DNA of 64,000 nucleotides from Bretschneidera sinensis (Eukaryota > Streptophyta > Magnoliopsida > Brassicales > Akaniaceae): NCBI GenBank assembly GCA_023935145.1, contig CM043702.1, positions 100,404,588 through 100,468,587 on the forward strand, read 5' to 3'. Of this stretch, positions 1 through 11,346 are shown piece after piece. The first letter of the stretch is position 1, and each line of letters starts with the position of its first letter. The notes beneath the pieces were generated by a model that made no database searches, was not told the origin of the DNA, and was given only the letters and a program-made list of their open reading frames with translations. The position numbers and the translations under genes are program-made.

Positions 1-487
1 GTCTGAATATCAGCTCACCAATCTATCTGTCATGCCTGCTACTTGAAATTATTTAACAATGAGGAGTGAGCTTCACAAGCTCAGTGAATTAAATTTACTA
101 GAAGTATTAAATTGTTCAAATAGTGTTCCAATATTCATCTATATCTATAATTCGATAATAACATTCTATTATCACTAATTATATCATAATCCTCATCATT
201 TATCAATCTATTCTTCTCATATATTTAATAATCTTGAGACTATCACTTCTACCTCATAATTACCTCATTATGAGGTTCACAGCATAAAATCAATCACTAA
301 GATAATTCTTATCATATCATACTTTCATATTTCTTTCTCATCATATCTCTCTCTCTGTGAGACACATTCATCTATCAATAAATTTACAATCAATAATAAC
401 ACTTTAGCATCTCAAGCAATAATAATCAACATTTGAAACAAAAGCAACGCATGAATTTAAATTATATTATTATTTGAGAACGTCTTC

Positions 488-725
488 CCATATGTCGACA
501 TGTTTTATCTTAGACCAGCTGCCTTCCCAGTTCTTTTATTTCCAGCATATACCGGCTGTCACGGTTTCATTTAGACCGGTTACCTTCTCGGTTATTTTAT
601 TTCCAGCATATATCGGCTATTATGGTTTTATTTAGACTGGCTGCCTTCCCGGTTATTTTATTTCCAGCATAAACCGGCTGTCACGGTTCTTTTATTTCAT
701 TTAAACTTCTCGGTTCTTTTCATTT
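488..725. repeat. LTR-internal minisatellite (about 65-75 bp units)
   Basis: Units of the form 'tttagaccggctgccttc', 'ccggttattttatttccagc', 'ataccggctgtcacggtt' recur about three to four times with point changes. The same family occurs in the other E1 LTR and in both E2 LTRs with different copy numbers. It does not code: the ORFs it gives elsewhere are by-products of the repeat. Confidence 0.75.
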
Positions 726-1494
726 AACGCATATGCATATGAACAATAATAAAATCAAGCATACATTCAAATATTTAATTTAGCTATCTAGCTCTTTCTC
801 AAAATTATTATTTTTATCATATTCATTAAATTATCTCCTCATATATCATATCAAATTATCAATCATACCTTGTCAAGAATTTCATTTATCCCTTCATTAT
901 ATATTTAATCAACTCATTATTTCAAAAATATTACTTCCAATATAATAAATCTTTAGCATATCAATTATTACTATCATATCCATCAACCAACTTTCATATA
1001 TCATCCAATCATAGTTTAATAATTAATTCAAATATCATCACTTTATATCTCATATTTATCTCAATTACTAAAAGTAAATCTAACTCACCACGTAGTACTT
1101 AAAGCTATCCATGGATCACCTCCTTGCCTTTCATGCTCCTTTAAGAAATTTCACTCGATTGTTGATCGTCAACATCTGACATAACATTTATATTAAAATT
1201 TCTAATTTATTTTTCAATTCTTTTATAATTCATGCCCTTTTAAATTTCTACATCAAATTCCAAGAAATTTTCATGTATGGTAAATTTCAAAAATAAAATT
1301 CATATTATTACCTTTTGTTTTTCTTAGAGCTCCCCTCGAATCTTTATAAAATTCTCCCATAAACCTCTTTAAAATTTTAATCTTTCAACTTTTCTTTCAG
1401 TCCCTAGGTGTTTAAAGAAAGAGATAAATTTAAATTGAAGAAAGAAGGAAACCAAACAGGATTTGATAAGAACAATTAAAATAAAACTAAAACT

Positions 1495-1532
1495 ATATAT
1501 ATATATATATATAGCTCCCCCCCCCCCCCCCC
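1495..1532. repeat. (TA)n microsatellite followed by poly-C run
   Basis: A run of alternating TA is followed by a short link and about 15 C. The equivalent place in the other LTR (8262-8335) is (AT)n, (AC)n, then C-run, so the locus varies between the two LTRs. Confidence 0.9.
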
Positions 1533-1786
1533 AAGGCCACGCCACCATTTTCCCTTCTTTCTTGTTGTCACTCATGCATAATGCATGATTTGTGTGACAA
1601 CACCTGGACATCCAAGTGTTGTCCCTTTTTTTTTTTTATTCTTACTCCCATGCCTAGAAACTTCATTTTTTTTTCAAAATAATTACTTTATTCAATAATA
1701 AATCTTTCATGTATATATTATTTTAATTCCATGACATATTTATCAAATTACTTCTTTACCCTTACTTTAAGAATACGGGTATTACA

Positions 1787-1802
1787 TTTCTACCCACCTT
1801 AT
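1787..1802 (-). other. E1 polypurine tract region
   Basis: On the minus strand this reads AAGGTGGGTAGAAA directly before the LTR start TGTAATACCC. In this lineage a purine-rich tract next to the 3' LTR primes plus-strand DNA synthesis. The equivalent stretch is found in E2 at 10872-10887. Confidence 0.7.
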
Positions 1803-1829
1803 AAAAATTGTGTCCCCGAAATTTCCTTA

Positions 1830-2171
1830 CCTGACTCAAGAAACAACTGGGAATAATATTTCCGCATAGTTGCCTCACGCTCTCACCTAATCTTTTCAAC
1901 ATCTTTATTCCGCTACAGTAAGTTGAATTAATGGAATTATATTATTACACAAGACTGGTTCTTTTCTGTCTAAAAATCTTACTAGTACTTGTATAAAAGT
2001 CAAATCTTCCTGAATTTCTACAGTTTGGCTCGAAATATTATGAGATTCATCATGTAAGTGCTTTCGCAAAAGTTTATGTAACTCTTTCAGCTCTAGAGGT
2101 AATTCCAGGCTATAAATAATTAGCCCAACTTTTTTAATAACCTCATAGGGTCTCACATAACTCATATTCAA
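1830..2171 (-). pseudogene. E1 integrase C-terminal tether and chromodomain remnant
   Basis: Minus-strand translation gives the motif 'YVRPYEVIKKVGLIIYSLEL', then an HDESHNI segment and 'RFLDRKEPVLCNNIIPLIQL'. This is the usual order at the end of chromovirus integrases: GPFEI-type tether, then linker, then 'ILDRK' entry to the chromodomain. The chromodomain tail (EREATM, then RKYYSQLF, in another frame and after a stop) is still readable to about 1830. Chromodomains of this group are thought to steer integration into heterochromatin. The frame is broken, so no functional protein is expected. Confidence 0.7.
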
Positions 2172-2208
2172 CTTTCCTTTCTTTTTTAACCCTCAGCACA
2201 CCTTTCCA

Positions 2209-3120
2209 TTGAGATATTTTCAAATACACCCAATCACCTACTTGAAACTCAAGAGTTCTTCTTCTATTATCAGCATAACTATTTGGTCTACTTTATGTTG
2301 CTTTAAGGTTCTCTCTAACCATTTTAATCCTCTCAGTTGTAAACTCTATAATTCATGGACTAAATATATTTCTTTCTCCCACTTTTTCCCAACATATAGA
2401 AGTTCTAAACCTCCTACCATACAATGCCTTAAATGGTGCCATTCCAATACTAGATTGATGTTGATTATTATAAGAAAATCCAATCAATAGAAAGTAAGCA
2501 TCCCAACTCACTGAGAAACTCATCACAATTGCCCTCAACATATCTTCTAAGCCTCTAATAATCCTTTCTGTTTGCTCATTTGTTTGAGGATGAAAAGTTA
2601 TACTAACTGCAACTGTGTACACATGGTTTTCCGAAAGCCTCTCAAAATCTAGATATAAATCTAGAATTTCTATCTGATACTATGCTTAAAGGTACCCCAT
2701 GCAATCTTACTATCTCAACTACATATAGTTCAGCTAACTTTTCAGGACTCCAAGTAGTATTAATTAAATAAAATAAAATAACTTATAAATTCTATCTACT
2801 ATCACCCACACAACATCATGATCTCTCTGGGTATAGGTAATTCTAGGAACAAAATTCATACTCGTATTCTCCTATGGCCATTCAAGCATAGGAAAAGGCT
2901 ATAGTAAACCTCCCGGATGTTTTTTCTCTAACTTCACTTTCTAACAAACTAAATATCTAGAAATATATTTAGCTACATCCCTTTTTAATCCTGACCACTG
3001 GTAATTCTGTCTCAATCCTCTATACATCTTATTGTTACACGGTTGCATCGAATATACATCATCATGTACCTCCGTCAATATCTCCTTTCTCAACTCCGTA
3101 TCATTAGGAACACAAATTCT
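2209..3120 (-). pseudogene. E1 integrase remnant
   Basis: From high to low coordinate on the minus strand there is a degraded zinc-binding region (3010-3110, with SMQPCNNKMYRGL), then a core remnant. The last third is open at 2353-2622 and shows the SYNNQHQSSIGMAPFKALYG block and 'CWEKVGER' typical of Gypsy integrases, with the HPQTNEQTERII segment that holds the catalytic glutamate. The zinc-binding histidines are partly replaced and several stops separate the blocks. The domain would insert the cDNA into the chromosome, but this copy cannot. Confidence 0.75.
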
Positions 3121-3449
3121 ATGTTCTAATACTAGAATACCATCATTTCTAATTTGAACTCATATTGCTTTCTACTAAGCACTTCCTGCTTAATCTTCTC
3201 TATCTCCTCATGTCCACCTTGCATTTCTAATAAGCGTTCTACAATGGATGACTAGGCAACCATATTTTCCAATAATACCCATCTATCACTAATATTCAAG
3301 TTCATTATCATCTCTCTCAAATCTACTATCAGATTAACATCATAGCTCTCTATAGCAGCCAATCTTCCTGTAGATTTTCTACTCAATGCATTAGCTATCA
3401 CATTCACATTTCCTATATGCTAGTGAATTACACTATCATAGTCACTAAT

Positions 3450-3790
3450 CAACTCCATCCACTGCCTCTTTCTCAAATTCAACTCTCTCTATGTAGGTAA
3501 GTATGTCAAAATCTTGTGATTAGTAAATATCTCACAAATGGCTCTATACGGATAATGTCTCTAAATCTTCAAAGCAAACACTATGGCAGCCAAATCTGAG
3601 CTATGAGTCAGGTAATTTCTATCATGATTCTTCAATTGCCTATAAGCATAGGCCATAACTTTCCCATGTTACATCAGTACACATCCCAACCATTGATGCA
3701 ACAAATCATTATACACCATAAATCTTTCATCACCAGAAGGAATCACCAATACTAGAGTTGTAGTCAATTTTTTTCAGCAACTGAAAACTC
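3450..3790 (-). pseudogene. E1 RNase H remnant
   Basis: Minus-strand translation shows GCVLM followed by a stop, then [20 protein letters not shown] and LAAIVFALK, the conserved RNase H block of Ty3/Gypsy Pol. The usual first acidic motif (YSDAS) reads YNDLL here, so the active site is altered. It sits between RT and integrase as expected. In life the domain would remove the RNA strand during reverse transcription. Confidence 0.75.
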
Positions 3791-3989
3791 TTCACACATT
3801 CCTTGGACCATACAAATTTCACCTCTTTTCTGGTCAATCTAGTAAATGGTACAGCAATAGTATAATTTTTTTGAATAAATCTTCTCTAATAACCAGCCAA
3901 CCCCAAGAAGATTCTAATCTCAGTCAAATTAGTTGGTCTATCCCAACTTAACGTTGTCTCTACTTTTTTTGGATCAACTGTTATATCAT

Positions 3990-4884
3990 CTCTAGATATC
4001 ATATGCCATAATAAAGTTATTTCATTCAGTCAAAATTCACATTTAGGAAATTAAAGCATACAATTTCTCTCTCCTTAAAATCTCGAACACAATTTTTTAA
4101 AATGTTTTATATACTCTTCCTTAGTCTTAGAATACATCAAGATGTCATCAATGAACAAAACCACAAAATTATCAAGAGATGGTTTGAACATTTTATTCAT
4201 CAAGTCTATGAATATTACTGAAGCATTAGTCAATCCAAATGGCATCACAAGAAACTTATGACCATAATGTGTCCTAAAAGCAGTCTTAGGTCTGTCTCTC
4301 TCTTGTATCCTTAATTGGTGATAACCTTATCTCAGGTTTATCTTCAAAAAAACCCTCGCTCTCTACAATAGTTCAAACAAATCATTTATCCTAGACAAAG
4401 GATATTTGTTCTTAATAGTGATCTTATTCAACTATCTATAGTCTATACACAATCTCATCGTTTTATCTTTCTTCTTCACAAACAATACAGATGCTCCCCA
4501 TGTTGACACACTTTGTCGAATAAATTATTTGTCTAACAATTCCTAAAGTTGAACCTTCAGTTCTCTTAATTCAACATGTCTTATTCTTTAGGGTGCTATT
4601 AAAATAGGTTCAGAAACCAAAATCATATCCATGGGAAACTTTATCTCTCTACTATGAGGTAAATTAGACAACTCATCAAGAAATATATTAGAATAACCTT
4701 TCACTACTAAGATTTCTTCTAACTCTCTACTGTCATTTCTAAAATTTACCACATATGCCAAATACCCCCTCACATCCTTCTTTAACCATTTACTAGCAGT
4801 TGGGGCAGAAATAAGACAGTTAGCAAGAATCTTACGTTCTCCCTGAAAATTAAACTCCTCTTGTCCAGGTATCTTGAACACCAC
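3990..4884 (-). pseudogene. E1 reverse transcriptase and pre-RT linker remnant
   Basis: The open piece 4588-4884 contains the pre-RT linker of chromoviruses (RGYLAYVV, then FLDELSNLPHSREI). Further along, the catalytic box reads FIDDIL at about 4137-4160, with both aspartates kept. Downstream, the connection region continues to about 3790 and includes the segment that E2 has lost. Several stops interrupt it. RT would copy the element's RNA into DNA. Confidence 0.8.
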
Positions 4885-4889
4885 ATTCT

Positions 4890-5240
4890 TTCTAAAACAA
4901 TCAACCCAAACATTATATGTTGATAGTCAATTCATCTCCAAAATCAAATCATATTCAAAGATAATAAATCAACTTCAAATTCTCTATTATTGATACAAAT
5001 CACACAATCCTTGTAAACATTTATGATTATCACTATATATCTAGTGGAACTTCAACAATAATATTATGCATCAAATGACTAATACATGCATCAATAAACT
5101 TCATAAATACATTGGATGCAAAAGAATGGGTTGCACCAGGATCAACCAACATTGATATGTCCACCTTTTCTACATACAAAACATCTCAAATTAGGACAAT
5201 TCTAGGATAAATATCTTATTTGGTTACATCTATAACATGT
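4890..5240 (-). pseudogene. E1 protease and zinc-knuckle remnant
   Basis: Around 5100-5165 the minus strand encodes LVDPGATHSF, the D-x-G-A active-site motif of a retroviral-type aspartic protease. Upstream, near 5185-5240, lies CYRCNQIRYLS, a stop, then NC: a zinc knuckle (C-x2-C-x4-H-x4-C) in which the histidine has become tyrosine and a stop has arisen inside. The knuckle would bind genomic RNA and the protease would cut the polyprotein. Confidence 0.7.
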
Positions 5241-5499
5241 TCTACCCTTTCTATCACATTACCACATCCTCTAGGTAGTACACTCCTACCTCTACCATAA
5301 CTTCCAGTTCCCATAACCTGTCTCTCAAATCTAGGGGTCCCACCAATATTACTATGAGCTACAAAAGCAATAAATCCTACTTGCCTCTGGCTATGTATTA
5401 CAGTTCCCTGTAATAAGGAACACCCCCTCTGTGGTGGTCTCCCACCCTGTACACTCATACTAACACTACCTCTAGAACCTTCATGTCAATCCTCTTCAA

Positions 5500-6427
5500 C
5501 TACTCTTTCTCTCTCCCTTAAACTACATCACATCTTTTTCAATCTAAATTGCTATATCTACCAACCTAACATAATTTATATACCTCATGTAAGATAGTTT
5601 CGATCAAATCTCAAAATATAATCAATCGAGGAACTTCTTACACTTCTTCTCATTTATGTCTACCATTTTCAATACAACTCTTAATAAGGCCACAAATCTA
5701 CTATCATACTGAGCCACAATTAATGCATATTTCTCTCAAATAAATGAAATCTCTCTTCTGTTGGGCTTTGAAAGTTTATGAGCAATATTTATGAAAGAAT
5801 AAGCCTCCTTAAACTTATTCTAAGTTAAGGGTCTATCAATATATGCACTTACCCTAAGAAGAGTATCCTCCCACCATTCTAAAGCTTCTCCTTTTAACTT
5901 AAATGAAGTAAAGGTGACCCTTTGCCTGTCAGTTACGGGTAAAATACCAAATAATCTCTCTACATGTTTCACCCATAGCTCAAGCTCAAAAAGATTCATA
6001 GATTCTTGAAACAACAAAGCATTCAACTTAATATATCTAACAAAAAAATCTCCCTACATCTCATGCATAAACTCACCTTTCCCCTTTTGAATGTCTACCA
6101 TTACTAGATTTACAACAACCTTAAGCACTGCTCTAGCATGTTCATTAAGTCTATACTATAGACTATCAACTCTATCATCTGTTACAATTATTTTCTCAAG
6201 AGCATGAGCAAGAGCTTCTCTTAGCTTATTACTTTCAACTCCAGATTCTCTCACACCCCATACTAGTATCAATTATATTGTCAACATGTTCCTTTCTAGG
6301 AAACTCAATTTAACTCAGCCTCTATCTCAACCTCAGCTCGTCTAAACATTGGGGGCCTACCATGCCCTCTCTGGTCAACAACTCTAACTCTAAGTCACCC
6401 AGGTCTATGCGACATCCTCAAACTACG
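5500..6427 (-). pseudogene. E1 gag remnant
   Basis: The open part 5820-6026 holds a Retrotrans_gag-type core, with ELWVKHVERLFGILPVTD and LKGEALEWWED. The region runs from a Met-Arg-rich start near 6427, 70 bp from the PBS, to about 5500. It would form the capsid-like particle in the cytoplasm. Multiple stops and shifts break it. E2 carries a closely similar piece at 30173-30370. Confidence 0.75.
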
Positions 6428-6496
6428 CATTAAAATTTAATTTATTTTAATCTTCCACTTTCTTTTTATGCAGTCTATAGAATCATAAAACCTAAT

Positions 6497-6508
6497 GCTC
6501 TGATACCA
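6497..6508 (-). other. E1 primer-binding site (tRNA-iMet type)
   Basis: The minus strand reads TGGTATCAGAGC, complementary to the 3' end of initiator tRNA-Met, 4 bp inside the LTR edge at 6513. This fixes the element's direction and identifies the right LTR as its 5' LTR. Confidence 0.9.
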
Positions 6509-7186
6509 AAATTGTAATGACTCATCCTGGGTTGGCCACTCCCGTTGTCACATTTTGAAATTCCAACAAGACACATATATGCAACAATATGAAAACATCA
6601 ATTGAAACATTATATACAACATATTATGCATGAATATTTTCAATATTTATTTTTTTCCATTAGTCTGAGGATGTAGACCACGTGGCTTACAGATAATGAC
6701 TTAGTCTGAAGAGCAGCTCACCAATCTCCTGCCTGGTACCTGAAATTATTTAACAATGAAGAGCGAGCTTCACAAGCTCAGTGAATTAAATTTACTAAAC
6801 GTATTTAATTGTTTAAATAGTCTTCTAATATTAATCTGTATCTCATATAATTCGATAATAGCATTCTATTATCACTATTCATATCATAATCCTCACCATT
6901 TATCAATCTCTTCTTCTCATATATTAATCATCTTGAGACTATCCCTTCTACCTCATAATTTGCTCGTTATGAGGTTCACAGCGTAAAATCAATCACTCAA
7001 ATAATTCTTATCATATCATACTTTTACATTTCTTTCTCATCATATCTGTCTCTCTATGAGACTCATTCATCTATTAATAAATCTACAATCAAGAATAACA
7101 CTATTACATCTCAAGTAATAAAAACCAATATTTAAAACAAATGTAATGCATGAATTTAAATTATATTATTATTTGGGAACGTCTTC

Positions 7187-7505
7187 CCACATGCCAACAT
7201 GTTTTATCTTAGACCGACTGCCTTCTCAGTTATTTTATTTCCAATATATACTGGTTGTCACGGTTTCATTTAGACCGACTGCCTTCCCAGTTCATTTATT
7301 TCCAGTATATACAGGCTATCATGGTTCTTTTATTTCATTTAGACCGGTTGCCTTTCTGGTTCTTTTATTTCTAGCATATAATGGTTGTCACGGTTTCATT
7401 TAGACTAGCTACCTTCTTGGTTATTTTATTTTTAGCATATACTGGCTGTCACGATTCTTTTATTTCATTTAGACTGGTTGCCTTCTCGATTCTTTTCATT
7501 TCATG
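7187..7505. repeat. LTR-internal minisatellite, E1 5' LTR
   Basis: The same 65-75 bp units as at 488-725, with about four to five copies here. Key words are 'agaccggttgcctttctggt' and 'ggctgtcacg'. Confidence 0.75.
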
Positions 7506-8260
7506 CATATGCATATGAACAATAATAAAAACAAACATACATTCAAACATTCAATTTAGCTGTCAAACTCTTTCTCAAAATTATTATTTTTATCATATTC
7601 ATTAAATTATCTCCTCATATATCATATCAAATTATCAATCATACCTTGTCAAGAATTTCATTTATCCATTCATTATATATTTAATCAACTCATTATTTCA
7701 AAAATATTACTTCTCATATAATAAATCTTTAACATATCAATTATTCCTATCATATCCATCAACTAACTTTCATATATCATCCAATCATAGTTTAATAATT
7801 AATTCAAATATCATCACTTTATATCTCATATTTATCTCGATTACTAAAAGTAAATCTAACTCACCACGTAGCAGTTAAAGCTACCTGTAGATCACCTTCT
7901 TGCCTTTCTTGCTCCTTTCAGCCATTTCACCCGATTGCAGATCATCAACACCTGACATAATATTTATATAAAAAAATTCTAATTTATTTTTCAATTCTTC
8001 CATAATTCATGCCCTTTAAATTTCTACATCAAATTCCAGGAAATTTTCATGTATGCTAAATTTCAAAAATAAAATTCACATTATTACTTTTTGTTTTTCT
8101 TAGAGCTTCCCTCGAATCTCTTTAAAATTCTCTCTTAAACCTCTTCAAAATTTTAATCTTTTAATTTTTCTTTCAGTCTCCAGGTGTTTAAAGAAAGAGA
8201 GAAATTTGAATTGAAGAAAAAAGGAAACCAAACATGATTTGGTAAGAACAATTAAAATAA

Positions 8261-8261
<1 letters not shown>

Positions 8262-8311
<50 letters not shown>

Positions 8312-8335
8312 TACAAACCCCTCCCCCCCCCCCAT
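8262..8335. repeat. (AT)n-(AC)n microsatellite and C-run
   Basis: About 14 AT, then about 9 AC, then a run of C. Purely simple sequence inside the LTR. Confidence 0.92.
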
Positions 8336-8565
8336 TACAACTATTTTCCCTTCTTTCTTGTTATCACTCATGCATAATGCATGATTTGTGTGACAACACC
8401 TGGACATCCAGGTGTTGTCCCTTTTTTTTTTCTTCTTACTCCCACGGCTGGACATTTCATATTTTTTTCCTTTCCTTTTCTTTTTTCTTTTATTTTTTTT
8501 CTTCTTACTCCCACGCCAGGACACTTTGTTTCTCTTTTCTTTTATTTTCTTTTAACAGCAAAAAA

Positions 8566-8840
8566 AAAAAAATTGCTGCGAGGAAAGCTATTTGGATAAA
8601 GAAGTTCATAACTGAGCTTGGAATGGTTTTTGACCTTGTAAATTCAATATCATGATACTATGATAATAATGGCATTGTTGCATAGCCGTAATAACCAAAG
8701 TCTCATCCGAAATCCAAACAATTCTTACAAGATTCCATCTTATTAACGGAATCATTAGAACAAGAAATATAAAGATTGAAAGAGTTTTATCATTAAATAA
8801 TACTGCATATCCATTAACTAGAGGAATATGTAGGAGATAC
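8566..8840 (+). pseudogene. C0: Copia RNase H C-terminal remnant (host of the nest)
   Basis: In the frame of the first part, the plus strand reads AARKAIWIKKFITELGMV, then LVNSIS, stop, YYDNNGIVA, and later KSHPKSKQ. This is the end of a Ty1/Copia RNase H, where 'YCDNNGA' and 'KSKHI' are landmark motifs. It stops abruptly at the TSD gatac (8836-8840), where E2 begins. The matching downstream part of C0 (PPT and 3' LTR) resumes at 32935. Several stops make it non-functional. Its upstream part is not visible: E1 lies directly to the left. Confidence 0.8.
8836..8840. other. E2 target-site duplication, left copy (gatac)
   Basis: gatac here and gatac at 32930-32934 flank the two ends of E2. A 5-bp duplication is what Gypsy integrases leave. 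It proves E2 inserted into C0 as a unit. Confidence 0.88.
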
Positions 8841-10871
8841 TGTAACGACCCATCCCAAGTTGGCCACCCCCAAGACGATGTTGTCACATTTTGAAAATCC
8901 CAGCATGACACATATATGCAACAAGAAAAATAACACCAAGAGAAATGTTTACATCAATCCTCAACCCTCAATAGGGGTGGTACATCATTCTGATCTTGAC
9001 TTAATCATTATATACAATGTAAAATGCATGAATATTTACAAATAAATTTTTATTTTATTTTTCATTAGTCTGAGGATATGGACACGTACGTGGCTTACAA
9101 ATAATGATTTCCTCTGAACCTCTACTCACCAAACTATTTGTCCTGCTTGCTACCTGAAATCATTGTACAATGAGAGATGAGCTTCACAAGCTCAGTGAAT
9201 TAAATTTACTAGAAGTATTCAATTTGTATAAATGATCTTTCAATACTTAATCATATATCTCATATAACTTGATACTAGCATTTTACTATCATTACACATA
9301 TCATAAGTCTCATTCTCTATCAATCTTTTCTTCTTATATATTTGTTCACCTTAAGACCATCAATTATCTTATAATTACCTCGTAATGACGTTCACAGCAT
9401 AAAGTCTACCATTTAGATGGTTCTTATCATATCATACTTCTATGTTTTTTCCCACCATAACTATCTCTCTGTGAGACTCATTTATCTATAAATAAATTTA
9501 CAATAACAAACAGCACTTCAACATTTCAGTAATGCAATCAATATTTAAAATAGATGCAATGCATGAATTATTATCAGGGAACGTCTTCCCACATGTCGAC
9601 ATGTTTTTATCTTAGACTGGCCCCCTCCCAGTTCTTTTGTTTCATTTAGACCGGCCCCCTCTCGGTTCTTTTATTTCCAGCACATACCGGCTGTCACGAT
9701 TTTCATTTATTTCCAGCATATACCAGCTATCACGGTTTTCATTATTTCCAGCATATACCGACTGTCATGGTTTTCATTTATTTCCTGTATATACCGGCTG
9801 TCACAGTTTTTCAATTAGACCAGCCCCCTCCCAGTTCTTTTATTTAATGCATATGCATATGGACAATGATATGAAATATGCATATGAACAATAACATAGC
9901 AACAAACACGAATTCAAATATTTAAATTAGCTATCCTGATTATTCTCAAATTATTATTTAAAAAATTCCACTAAATTCTTCTCCTCATAAATCACATCAA
10001 ATCATCAATCATAGCTTGTCAAGATCCACTAAATTTCCACTCCTCATAAATCGTATCAAAACATCAACCAATTTTCATCTATCACCAAAGCATAAGTTAA
10101 TAGTTTATTCTAATATTATCACTAGATATTTCATATTTATCTTGATTACTTAAAGTAAATCTAACTCACCACGTAGCACTTAGAGCTACTCATGGATCAC
10201 CTTATTGCCTTTCCCATTCCTCTCAGCAAATTTCTCTGGTTGCTAATCGTCAACACCTGACATAATATTTAGATTAAATTTCTAATTTGTTCTTCAATTC
10301 TTCATAATTTACCCCATTTGAAAATTCCCACTTTGAATTCTAGGAAATTTCATGTATGCTAAAAATTCAAAAAATAAACATCACATTATTACCTTCTGTT
10401 TTTCTTAGAGCTTCCTATAGTTCTCAGTAAAATTTACCATAAACTCCTTCAAAATTTTGCCCTTTCAACCTTTCTTTTGGTCCCCAAGTGTTTAGAGAAA
10501 ATGAGTAGTTTGAATTGAGGAAAGGAGAAAACTAAAGATTTGCTAAGAAATTTTTTTTATATATATATGCAAACATTTGAAATCTGCAGCTTCCAAAATG
10601 CTCCATGCAAGGGAGCCTTGCTGCCTTACATGCAACAAGGTTTTAATCTCCTGGCAACAAGTGGCTTTTTTTTGTCTTCTTCTAGAGAATTAGATTTTTT
10701 TTTCTTCTTTTAGATGACTCCAGATTTATTTATTTTTTCTTTTTCTAGACCACTCCAGATTTTTTTATAAAAATTTAACTTTTCGCATTTTAAATATATA
10801 TATTATCTTAACTCTATGTCATATTTATTAAAGTACTTCTGTACCCTTACTTTACAAATACAACTATTACA
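8841..10871 (-). repeat. E2 3' LTR (2031 bp)
   Basis: It starts TGTAACGACCCATCC and ends ATTACA. It is homologous to 30939-32929 (shared 'ttgtcacattttgaaaatcc', 'cacaagctcagtgaatt', and the minisatellite at 9600-9845). It is distantly similar to the E1 LTR over the same landmarks. Confidence 0.88.
9600..9845. repeat. LTR-internal minisatellite, E2 3' LTR
   Basis: About four units built on 'tttccagcatataccggctg' and 'tcacggttttcat', flanked by 'gaccggccccct'. The other E2 LTR (31715-31840) has only about one unit, so several copies were gained or lost between the two LTRs. Confidence 0.75.
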
Positions 10872-10887
10872 ATTCTACCCACCTTAT
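10872..10887 (-). other. E2 polypurine tract region
   Basis: The minus strand reads AAGGTGGGTAGAAT before the LTR's TGTAATAG. It is equivalent to 1787-1802 in E1. Confidence 0.65.
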
Positions 10888-10899
10888 AAAAATTTCATC

Positions 10900-11330
10900 C
10901 TTGAAATTTCCTTGCCTAACTCAAGAAACCAATGTGAATAATATTTCTTCATAATTGTCTCACGCTTTCACGTAATCTCTTCAACATCCTTATTCCGCCA
11001 CAGAACTTGAACTAATAACATTATTTTATTATACAAGATTTGTTTTTTTTGTCTAAAATTCTCACTGGTACTTATATATAAGCCCAATCTTTCTGAATTT
11101 CTATAGCTTAACTCGAAATATTATAATATTCGTCATGTAAACACTTTCTTAAAAGTGAAATATGCAATACATTTTATAAATGTTTTAATTCTGGAGGCAA
11201 ATCCAGGCTATTCACAACTAGCCTAACTTTCTCAACAACCTCATAGGGTCCCATATACCTCGGATTCAGCTTTCCTTTCCTGTTTAAACCTCAATACACC
11301 TTTTCATTGAGATATTTTTCAATACACCCA
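10900..11330 (-). pseudogene. E2 integrase tether/chromodomain remnant
   Basis: Minus-strand text contains MGPYEVVEKVRLVVNSLDLP around 11200-11255, then an HDEYYNIS segment. It parallels E1 1830-2171. Stops and a shift interrupt it. Confidence 0.6.
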
Positions 11331-11346
11331 ATCACCTACTTGAAAC

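Larger units (their letters stand above)
1..1786 (-). repeat. E1 3' LTR (cut by window start)
   Basis: The stretch matches 6700-8500 closely, from the phrase 'cacaagctcagtgaatt' through to the microsatellite and poly-C block. Its inner boundary is placed at the 'gggtattaca' at 1777-1786, the expected CA end next to the polypurine tract. It carries a minisatellite at 488-725 and an AT-rich second half. Its real left end lies outside the window. Confidence 0.85.
1..8565 (-). mobile_element. E1: Ty3/Gypsy Tekay-type (chromovirus) LTR retrotransposon, incomplete at both ends
   Basis: The sequence at 1-1786 reappears at 6513-8500 in the same orientation, so these are the two LTRs of one element. 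Between them lie, read on the minus strand, gag, zinc knuckle, protease, RT, RNase H, integrase and a chromodomain-like tail, in the Gypsy order. A primer-binding site complementary to initiator tRNA-Met sits beside the right LTR (6497-6508) and a purine tract beside the left one. The left LTR begins before the window. The right LTR loses its last part and abuts a Copia RNase H remnant, so no target-site duplication can be read. Coding frames are full of stops and frameshifts. E2 belongs to a related family. Confidence 0.88.
6513..8565 (-). repeat. E1 5' LTR, outer end missing
   Basis: It starts with TGTAATGACTCATCC beside the PBS and follows the left LTR through the minisatellite (7187-7505) and the AT/AC/C simple repeats. 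The final about 130 bp seen at 1650-1786, including gggtattaca, are absent. Instead a T-rich stretch with two near-copies of 'cttcttactcccacg' leads into a Copia remnant at about 8566. Confidence 0.8.

Noticed and set aside
7146..7403. ORFs in LTR minisatellites (also 9637-9894 and 31695-31889)
   Set aside because: The repeated protein pattern merely mirrors the DNA minisatellite; no domain, and the reading differs between LTR copies.
8239..8655. 138-codon plus-strand ORF and its minus-strand partner 8252-8524
   Set aside because: Both are translations of AT/AC microsatellite, C-run and T-rich LTR sequence; only the last about 30 codons of the plus ORF are real (the C0 Copia RNase H remnant, annotated separately).
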